Origin: Metaphire vulgaris
Taxonomy: Eukaryota; Annelida; Clitellata; Crassiclitellata; Megascolecidae
DNA length: 64,000 nucleotides
Direction: 5' to 3'
Assembly: GCA_018105865.1 (NCBI GenBank)
Contig: CM030832.1
Location: 21,260,436-21,324,435 of the forward strand
Shown here: positions 56,305 through 64,000 of the stretch, piece by piece
Layout of the letters: every line of letters starts with the position of its first letter
Position numbering within the stretch: the first letter of the stretch is position 1
The notes under the pieces: model-generated
The model's database searches: none
Told to the model about the DNA's origin: nothing
What the model saw: only the letters and a program-made list of their open reading frames with translations
Program-made: the position numbers and the translations under genes

Positions 56305-56539
56305 TCTGAGCCCATTCGCCGAGAATGGCTGATTCTTCAAAACTATTGATAATATATTTGTTTGTTTGCACCTTGGCATTTTATATTGAAATTGTCTATT
56401 TTCACTTGACACTTGCAAGTCTAGTTAAGCGTTTCTCTCCAGGACCTCTATGCCCCAATTATAGTGAAATAGTCAGAGGAATCACGTGATTCATCTGGCG
56501 CTTCTTCAGCGCCCGCAGGTCATGTCGCCTGCCGCTAGT

Positions 56540-56610
56540 TTCTCGTCTCCACTTGTTAAGCGCTCTTGTCTTGGACCTTAGTCTTGTCTATTGCGCTGAA
56601 GAAATTGCCT

Positions 56611-56673
<63 letters not shown>

Positions 56674-56685
56674 TAATAATAATCA
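56540..56685 (+). pseudogene. L2/CR1-type LINE 3' UTR with (AAT)n tail
   Basis: TTAAGCGCTCTTGTCTTGG ... TATTGCGCTGAAG followed by (AAT)n (56612-56683). These are the same paired AGCGC/GCGCT words as in the LINE ends at 3330-3420 and 18880-18960, here on the plus strand. Confidence 0.65.
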
Positions 56686-56695
56686 CGACTCTCTA

Positions 56696-56815
56696 GGGGC
56701 CGTTCATAAAATACGTCATGCTATTTTTGGCAAGTTTTGACACCTCTGTAAAAAACTGTCACAAATCTCGGATCCCCCTAAAACGTCGTCCATAAGTTTC
56801 GGTACGCAGGTTTTC
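56696..56815. mobile_element. Partial MITE, end GGGGCCGTTCATAAAATACG
   Basis: The left end resembles the TTAA-flanked MITE at 56-438. The body is short and ends in ACGTCGTCCATAAG without clean termini. Another loose end of this type (complement TCATCCATGTATTACGTACG) lies at about 58170-58195. Confidence 0.45.
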
Positions 56816-56824
56816 TATTTTATA

Positions 56825-57440
56825 CTAGGTGTTTACCCGTCAAAAATGACGGGGGGGATTGGCTGTTTTACCACCCGATTTTGTGCAAATGCAAGAGGAT
56901 TTTGAGCAATTAATTTCCCTAACTCGCCGCCTTTTCTTTCAACCGAGTTAACGCCTATTCGCATGAATTTTCTGAAACTTGATAGTCAACGTAAGTGTAA
57001 TGGTTTGGCAGTGTCGAACGACATGCAGTGCTTGATTCTCTTGTTTGCTGTGCTGCTGTTGCACGCCGAGCAACAGCCTGCTCGTCATTCTCACTTGATT
57101 GTCGGAAAGCTCGTGAACGCTAGACTTTTTTGTTTTTTTGTTTTGCACGGACGGTTAGAAAGAGGAATAAAAAGGCTAAACAATGTTGCAAACCTCATCT
57201 TCTTAGCTCTTATATAGCCTGAGATATAGCAAATTCAAAAAGGTAGGAAACTAAAATTAAAATATTTAATGGAACAGAAATCGATTTAGGAATTCAGTCA
57301 TGATCCAGCAATAGCATCAATGGGAATGGACATAATGCCTTCGCTGGATCATGTAATTTTGATCAGAATTCTCAGAATTCAAAACTTTCGCGAAATTCAC
57401 CGATAATAATTATGTTCAAACATTGGGGTCATTTCTGGAT
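56825..57440 (-). mobile_element. Helitron, 3' part, same family as 41982-43715
   Basis: The minus-strand 3' end CTAG at 56825-56828 is followed inward by 7 bases and the same perfect hairpin (CCCGTCA/TGACGGG). The body matches 43240-43715 in inverted orientation, including CTATATCTCAGGC and GAATTTCGCGAAAGTTTTG. It contains a ~90-bp insertion (about 57255-57350) relative to the other copy. The 5' end is not found. Confidence 0.7.
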
Positions 57441-57893
57441 CCATTTTTGCTGTATGCCTAAGGGCCTACTGCAATGTGCGTCCGGATGACGACGACGCTC
57501 CGGGATATTATTCGTATTTTTGCGTGTAGCCTACGTCTCTGTGTTGATTGTGTTTAGGGGCGCTCGGGATGTCAAAAGAAGCGAGAGCTCAGCATAGTTT
57601 TTGAACTACTATTCTGTAGCGACAGCATAATGCAGGCGGCTGGGGACATCGATATATAACGATAACGGGATGGGATGGGATGGGTGATTGGATTTAGATG
57701 CGGAAACGCACGGGGAGGGTCTCAACAGAATGACGTGCTTGCCGTCGGGCTCGCCTGCAGTCACCGTCATAGAATGGCCGGTGCGGTCTGGTGAGCACGC
57801 GCGGTCTGGTGCGCGGTGCGGTCTGTGCGCGGTGCGGTCTGGTGCGCACGCGCACCTCCTTCACTGGTGCGAGGTCATCTAATATGCTCGCTG

Positions 57894-57989
<96 letters not shown>

Positions 57990-58273
57990 AGCGTGCGTGC
58001 GCGCGCGCGTAAGTACGTCCTCCGTACGCATTGCGACAGTGAAGTTGCGACGATGGCTAAAAATAATTCTTCAAACAGGGTAGGGTAAAGAGGCTAATTT
58101 GTACGTATGCATCGGGGAGGGGTAAACAAATGTACGGGGTGCAATAGGGAAGGGTCGGAAAATACTTTTTACGTACGTAATACATGGATGACCCCTTTCA
58201 GGTGTTGGTGGTATGAAGAAGAAATCGTTTGTCACGATCATACCGGTTGCAGTTCATGAGACGAAATTCTAAG
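57441..58273. repeat. Microsatellite-rich stretch: (TA)n, (GT)n, (GC)n
   Basis: (TA)n at 57896-57966, (GT)n at 57967-57988 and alternating GC at about 57998-58010 form a continuous purine-pyrimidine alternating tract of more than 100 bp. GGTGCGGTCTG repeats lie at 57780-57845. No gene is seen. Confidence 0.7.
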
Positions 58274-59009
58274 CAGTGTTGTTTTTAATTGGCGTTTTTG
58301 CTAATTAATTAGAATTAGCATTAGCTAGTCCTTTCAGCTAATCAATTATAATTAGAATTAGATACATGAAATATCTAATTAATTAGAATTAGTAAATTTT
58401 GATTTAATTAAGTTAATTAGCAGCTTAAATAGATAAGGAATTACGATGGTTACGAATTGTCAAATGACAAACGACAATTAATGTAGTCAAATTATAAACA
58501 GTTTCAGCTTCAAATAACAAATAATGCAGTCGAGTTATAAACAGTACACTGGTCTACGTCAATTTTGCTGACTTGAAAATAACATGTGACCTTTATGTAT
58601 TTTGGTATGCTGAATCCAAATATCACACCCGTTTCTTCCAGCGTCTAGTGTTCCCGCAAAACGCTGTTTACTGATTTACTGTTTACAGTAATAAGTAAGT
58701 AAATAAGTAAGTAAGTAAGTAAACACGAAATTTCTATAGCGTTGGCATTATGTATTATAATTATGTATTATAATTCTTTAGCTTTGTTGAATATGCAAAA
58801 ATATAAGGATGTGCAAAAAGATATGCTGAATATGCAGTGGGTATAACTATGTCATAGTACAACAGCTAAAAAACAGTTTTAAACTGCAGACGTCAGCATT
58901 TATGGCTATAGTCCTATATAATCAGCGTGAAACCGACGGCAGCATTCAGTCGTTCATGAGGCTTACAAGTCGCAGCAAATTTAACTTTTTAAATAGCTGT
59001 CTGAGGAAT

Positions 59010-60647
59010 ATGTCATCCAGCACTCGAACATTTCGTGGACGGTGCAGGAATGATCCTGACAAGTTATGCTACATTTGTGGTTGTTTTTCAACACCTAAAC
59101 AAAGGAGAGATGTGTCTGAATTTGTGCATAAAGCTTATCATGTATATTTCGGAGTTAAATTGGGTGACCAGGAAAACCCTTGGGCACCACATAAAGTGTG
59201 CAGGACATGTGTTGAAAGCCTAAGACAGTGGACTAAAGGTCAGAGAAAAAGTCATAGGTTTGGAGTTCCAATGGTGTGGCGAGAGCCTCGAAACCATGTT
59301 GATGACTGCTACTTCTGTCTGGTAAATATTTCAGGCATGTCCACAAAAACAAAATCTTCCATCCAGTACCCAAATCTCTCATCTGCTCTGAGACCGGTTG
59401 CTCATTGTGACGAAGCTCCTGTAGGCCTACCTATTTGACCTACTTTGGGAGTTTCTGGCGAAGATGAAGTTTGTCAGTCAAATGTATCAACAGACACCGA
59501 TGACGAAGATTTCGTGTCGCCAGAAGTTGATGCTGGAATGCCCCAACCATTCAACCAAGCTGAGTTTAATGACCTTGTACGAGATCTTGATCTGTTGAAG
59601 TCATCAGCAGAGTGACTTGGTTCAAGGCTGAAGGAAAAGAACCTGTTGACTCCAGGAACCACGTTGATGTATCGATACAGAGAAAGATCTTCTGAAATAT
59701 TTCCATATGAAGGAGGAGCTTGTATACTGCATCAACATCAAAAGAATTATTGAATCAATGGGATGTGATTATTATGTAACTGAAGAATGGAGGCTTTTAT
59801 TGACAGTTCAAAGAGAAGTCTAGAGTATGTTTTACTTCACAAAGGAAATAAATTAGCTTCTATGCCTATTGCTCATTCGGTAAATCTGAAAGAAACTTAT
59901 GAATCCATGAGAACCATTCTCCAAAAAATCAAATATAATGATAATTGCTGGACTTTATGTGGCAACTTGAATATTATATCTTTGCTTCTAGGACAACAAA
60001 GCGGATACACCAAATTTTCTTGCTTCCTGTGCCTTTAGGATAGTCGATCAAAGGCAGAATATTAGCCTATACAAGGAAAGAATGGCTAGTTGGAGAGAAA
60101 TTCAAGGTCGGTGAAAGAATATCAAGAATGAACCAGTTGTTAATCCTCATAAAGTGTTACTCCTACCCTGCACATAAAATTAGGACTCATGAAGTAATTC
60201 GTTAGGGCTTTGGATCGAGATGGTGAATGCCTCAAGTACACCTGCGCAAAATTTCGTGAACTTTCAAACGAGAAGTTGAAAGCTGGCATATTTGATGGCC
60301 CGAAAATTAGCCTTCTAACCAGATACAAAGAATTCCTTAATACCATGAAAACCATAGAAAAAGATGCTTGGTCTGCTTTTTCCGACCTGATTACTGACTT
60401 TGTTGGCAACTTCAGAGCCGAGAATTATGACCTTTTAGTTAAAAATTCGTTGATTGCTTCTCAAAGACTGGGAGCAAACATGAGTGTCAAGTTGCATTTC
60501 CTTCATAGCCACCTGAACTACTTCCCTTCAAATCTTGGAGCTATGAGTGAAGAACAAGGAAGACGCTTCCATGAAGACATCAAGACCATGAAACGTAGAT
60601 ATCAAGGCAGATGGAACTCAAACATTACGGCAGACTACTGCTGGTGA
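59010..60647 (+). pseudogene. MVWREP-family transposase, copy 2
   Basis: Start chosen at MSSSTRTFRGRCRNDPDK, just before the zinc motif; the frame is open further upstream from 58902. In order: LCYICGCF...WAPHKVCRTC (two CxxC pairs, residues ~20-70), MVWREPRNHVDDCYFCL, YPNLSSALRPV, a stop at 59436, EFNDLVRDLDLLKS, a stop at 59611; then FIDSSKRSLEYVLLHKGNKL, GNLNIISLLLGQQSGYTKFS and a damaged stretch; then AGIFDGPKIS, NYDLLVKNSLIAS and EEQGRRFHEDIKTM...RRYQGRW ending at 60647. GDLK of copy 1 is GNLN here, a change of a conserved Asp. Dead, but the longest copy, and the only one between transposon ends. Confidence 0.7.
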
Positions 60648-61078
60648 TTACAGCGTGACAACTGTGATCATAACTATACCAGAACATCAAAAAGAGAAGA
60701 TTCCTGCCTAAAAATTTAAATTTAAACAACTTGCTATTGCTCTAATTGCTCTTTTGGTTAGACAACTGGCTCATTTTTGCTTGAATAACATATATAAGGT
60801 GTTATCGGTTCTTCAGAATTTCCTATTTCCCCTGATATTTGACTTTAATAAAGCATTCCTCATTTGCGAAAAAAATTTGACGTATTGCATAATTTTTGAC
60901 TTCATATCTGGAATCAGCACCTTTCATTTGGGTAAAAGCACCAAAAATACTTAGGTCAGCAGAAATTTTAAAAAATGTAGACCAGTGTGTAATTATTCTT
61001 AACAGAAAGATGGTAATGTTAATCAACTTGTCTCTGCTGCACTTGCATGGCAATGACAAGCAACTCCTTCCTTGTTTT

Positions 61079-61916
61079 AGACCTGTGCGCCGCCGCCGCC
61101 GCCGCCGACGTTTTGCATGACGCCGCCGGTGATACACGATTGGCGCGCCGCCGCCGCCGAGAGGATACCGGCAGGCGTGACGCCGGCGTCCCTATGGTGA
61201 ATTTATTTATCTCATGTAACCAGTTTACACCAACACTGCTGTAATACGTGGATAAAAATGTCTTCACCATATAGGCAACACTGGGTCACTAGCTAACTCA
61301 AAACATACGTTACTTATTTACTTCGCTTCATTCGTCTATCGAATGACGTCCTGTATTGTTTACATTCTGCAAAATGGCTAAAGAAAAGCGTTTTCGATTA
61401 AAATTACACGAAGACCCAAAAGTTGCTAAAATTAACTGTACGCAGTTAATTACACGAGCAGTGAACCTATGCATCGTAACTGAGAGCGGTTTTTGTTTAA
61501 ACCCTCTTAGTTTAGTTTAAATCTTCTTAATCTGATGTCGGCGGTGCTTTATTTTCTAAGTTGGCACAAAAACTTTTTAAAAGTTTTAACTTATGGTCAA
61601 TTTCGGATAAATAATGAAGCAATATAATCTGATAAGAAATTTACCATTTTTAGTTTTATACACTTCTTAGATTGTATAATTTTATTTTTAATGTGTATTA
61701 TAAGTTCGTAACATTGTTTTTAAATGAACCGGGTGACAAAAGACCACGAGAATTGAACAAAAACGACGATATCATATGGTATTCTTTGTAGTCACACGTA
61801 TTGTACTGTATTAACCGTTTGTACACCGCCGCCGCCGTCAATGAAGTCCACGCCGCCGCCGGTGATAAAGCGGTCAAACGCCGCAGCCGACCCTCAGAGC
61901 ATCGGCGCACAGGTCT
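61079..61916. mobile_element. GCC-rich element with TIR AGACCTGTGCGCCG
   Basis: AGACCTGTGCGCCG at 61079-61092 is exactly complementary to 61903-61916. Next to each end are (GCC)n tracts and the word ACGCCGCC(GCC)GGTGATA (about 61120 and 61849). No clear target duplication. A 48-codon frame (61374) beginning MAKEKRFRLKLHED is of doubtful significance. Confidence 0.5.
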
Positions 61917-62168
61917 ATTTTCTTTGTCTTTTCTGCAACAAAAGTGTTGTACTTGTAAGATGTACATAGCTTTGCATGACTTATAAAATTAAACGCCACC
62001 TTATTGGTCTCCAATCGCCAGTTATCCTCTTCTTGCATGTCTTGCAGGGTCCAGAAATGAGCGTTTTATTCTCTGTTTGGTTTACTGTAAAGTTCGTAAA
62101 GTACTGTCGAGATTGTCAGGTATTTCTTTCCAAAAATTCGCCATGATCAATCAACAATTTACAAAGAG

Positions 62169-62898
62169 GCTGTCCATTAATTATGTCAACAATTTTTGGA
62201 CAATTTTGACCCCCTTCCCTTGTCAACAACTGTCAACTTTCAGTGACCCCCTATCTATAATATTAAGATCCTTGGTCTGTATGTCTGTTATCTTCGAGCG
62301 TTCTGATTGGTTAGCTGTGTGAGCGTTCTGATTGGTTGCGTTCGAGCGTTCTGATTGTTTGGCTGTGTGAGCGTTCTGATTGGTTGGCTGTGTGAGCGTT
62401 CTGATTGGTTACCTTCAAGCGTTCTGATTAGTTGGCTGGGTGAGCGTCCTGATTGGTCGTTCTGGAATATTCGTTGCCTCGAGCGAAACGAAGCGACGCG
62501 AAGCGAAGCTCGCAGCGAGCGAAGCTCGCCTCAATCGAGCGAAGCGAGCCTTCGAGTTCTAGTAATTATGTCAAAAACTTTTTAGCCTCCCACTAAGACC
62601 AGTGACAGGTCCCCATAAAACGTTTAGAAGGTTATTATTTTTTAAGCGATGATACATTTTCCCTTTCTTTTGTTCATCAAGTGTCATAATGTGGTGGTGA
62701 TGACCTTTTTTGCTTGTCAGGTTTTTTCAGTTGTAACTTGTAATAAATAGTATTCCATGAAATTTTTTATTTTTTATAATTTGTCAAAAATGAAATTGTT
62801 GACGTCAACTTCTCTTGACCCTCTCTCCCCCTGTTAACAACTGTCAAACTTTTTCAAACCCCTCCCCTATTTTGTTGACGTAATTAATGGACAGCCCC
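62169..62898. mobile_element. MITE GGGGCTGTCCATTAATTA, interrupted by a Helitron
   Basis: The ends GAGGCTGTCCATTAATTATG and, by complement, GGGGCTGTCCATTAATTACG match the copies at 1414 and 53488. AAA flanks both sides in place of the usual TAA. It carries GACCTTTTTTGCTTGTCAGG at about 62702. Without 62254-62562 it would be 421 bp, close to its relatives. Confidence 0.8.
62254..62562 (+). mobile_element. 309-bp Helitron inserted in a MITE
   Basis: Starts TCTATAATATTAAGATCC after A (62253) and ends CTAG before T (62563). Upstream of CTAG is a GCTCGC/GCGAGC stem. The empty site is preserved in the paralogous MITE at about 1503, confirming both ends to the base. The 5' half has about six tandem ~25-bp units with GCGTTCTGATTGGTTGGCTG, each with an inverted CCAAT box. 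Same family as 25012-25646. Confidence 0.88.
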
Positions 62899-63239
62899 AA
62901 AGCCAAAGAGATATTATCAGGTCGTTGATATTATATCTGAAACCTTGACAGAAAAGAAAATACTTTTTATGATGGCGATCTAAGTATGTAAGCAAGTCTA
63001 TATTTCCAAAAAGTTAGATTATTAAGATTATAAAATGTATTTCGATTTAATTAGAATGATTTTTAATTAATTAGAATTAGCTTTAAAAAACTAATTAATT
63101 ATAATTGTAAATACATAAACAGTTTTCTAGTTAATTAGGATTAGAATGAGCACATATTCTAATTAATCAGCTAATTAAGCTTAATTAGCTATTTAAAAAT
63201 ACAACACTGATTCTAAGCGCTGATAATGAAGCCGGAAAT

Positions 63240-63470
63240 TATAGTGACATCGGCAACAGGACAATTCGTCTACACGGCATTTCTCTTACACTGCGATTAG
63301 TGTGTAGACTATACGGTGATTGACCTACATGGCGATTAGCGGCATTCGCCTACACGGCGATTCGACAAAAGCTGCAGGCGAGACGCTGTACAGGCGAATG
63401 GCGCAATATAGGCGAATCGCCGTGTAGGCGAATCGCCGTGTAGGCGAATCGCCCGCGAATTGTCTAGTAA
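63240..63470. repeat. GGCGAATCGCCGTGTA hairpin repeats
   Basis: The ~16-bp unit GGCGAATCGCCGTGTA is tandem at 63412-63452 and present in inverted form at 63342-63363 (TTCGCCTACACGGCGATTCG). The unit itself is partly palindromic. Related GTCTAC/TTCG words occur at 880-950 and 9040-9130. Confidence 0.65.
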
Positions 63471-63729
63471 CCAAGGTATCGACGGTGACTCATCGGAGCT
63501 CAGTGAAGCAGAGGCGTAGCGAGGTATCCGACACCCGGGGGCAAGGTGTACTGTTGGCGCGTTGGGCGGTAGCCAGGGGATACAAGGGGTGCAATTGCAC
63601 CCCCCAAGATGTCAAATGTTAAAAAATTTGATGCCATTATTTGAGCACTAGCATTGCAATGTACAATGCAATTCTTTCTTTATTACTTTTTTATCATTGT
63701 TTTGTTTCCGGTATTTGTTAACGTTAAAA

Positions 63730-64000
63730 CGTTCAAACAAATAAGAAAATATACCACAATTTCATTGACTTCAAACAAGCATTTGACAGCATACAGCATA
63801 AAGAACTATGGCAAGCACTGAAGCACTATGGTATTCCAGAGAAGCTAGTGAATCTCATTTAAAACTTATACAATAAAACAATGAGCGGAGTGAAAATTAA
63901 TGGGGAACTAACTGAATGGTTTGAAATAACAATTGGAACGAGACAAGGATGTGGCTTATCTCCACTGCTATTCAATATAATACTAGATGTGGTAATGCAA
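63730..64000 (+). pseudogene. LINE reverse transcriptase, cut by the window end
   Basis: Encodes NFIDFKQAFDSIQHKELWQA, LKHYGIPEKLVNLI, a stop, then ELTEWFEITIGTRQGCGLSP and LLFNIILDVVMQ at the edge. These are RT palm motifs A and B of an RTE/Jockey-like LINE. The in-frame stop near 63858 shows decay. The YADD motif would lie beyond the window. Confidence 0.8.

Larger units (their letters stand above)
58274..63209 (+). mobile_element. 4.9-kb DNA transposon with perfect 8-bp TSD
   Basis: The left end is CAGTGTTGTTTTTAATTGGC; the complement of the right end is CAGTGTTGTATTTTTAAATA. ATTCTAAG is duplicated exactly (58266-58273 and 63210-63217). Both subterminal regions (58305-58420 and 63045-63195) consist of TAATTAATTAGAATTAGC-like words. 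Inside lie the MVWREP-family transposase remnant, a GCC-rich TIR element (61079-61916) and a TAATTA-targeted MITE that itself contains a Helitron. Length, TSD and internal gene suggest an originally autonomous transposon. Confidence 0.8.

Noticed and set aside
61374..61520. Small gene beginning MAKEKRFRLKLHED
   Set aside because: Only 48 codons, inside a GC-rich repeat element, with no splice signals or homology I can support.

Overview
The window looks like a stretch of animal nuclear genome, most likely from an invertebrate. The reasons are long introns, metazoan-type mobile elements (hAT, Ty3/Gypsy-like, Helitrons, L2/CR1-like and other LINEs, tRNA-derived SINEs), abundant (ATT)n, (TA)n and (GAT)n microsatellites, and degenerate CCTAACCC telomere-type repeats. 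I cannot name the species. No prokaryotic gene, rRNA, functional tRNA or CRISPR array is visible.

Only two segments look like host coding sequence. Both are on the + strand and are phase-compatible exons. One is an I-set immunoglobulin-domain exon (27409-27762). The other is a 195-codon low-complexity exon (55210-55794). If they belong to one gene, the 27.4 kb between them is one intron packed with transposons.

The rest is a layered transposon graveyard in which many boundaries can be fixed from target-site duplications (TSDs). From left to right: TTAA- and TAA-flanked MITEs and a hAT MITE inside telomere-like repeats (56-1820); LINE fragments, one split by a foldback element with an 11-bp TSD (2044-5330); a 1.46-kb hAT-type element with a perfect TSD (7101-8558); a short Gypsy-like LTR element whose 5' LTR and primer-binding site carry an inversion (9331-11709); a hAT transposon with a frameshifted transposase (14289-17413); SINEs, LINE ends and a Helitron (18000-26300); a TTAA-flanked transposon with a decayed transposase (28081-30814); a 4.8-kb TIR transposon with Ulp1-protease/PHD remnants nested in a hAT-type element (31478-36520); a LINE with RT and restriction-like endonuclease domains (39978-41872); a Helitron (41982-43715); a TIR transposon with another decayed transposase (43729-45805); a chimera of LINE endonuclease and an unclassified transposase family (46200-49830); several hAT MITEs (52914-56304); a second Helitron copy (56825-57440); and a 4.9-kb transposon with a perfect 8-bp TSD that carries the same unclassified transposase family and has itself been hit by a MITE that was then hit by a Helitron (58274-63209). 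The window ends inside another LINE reverse transcriptase.

Two things stand out. A ~20-bp motif, GACCTTTTTTGCTTGTCAAG or its complement, recurs more than 15 times inside MITEs with different termini and different target-site types. An orphan transposase-like family (hallmarks MVWREP, DCYFC, ERFHQDI) occurs four times, once between well-defined transposon ends.
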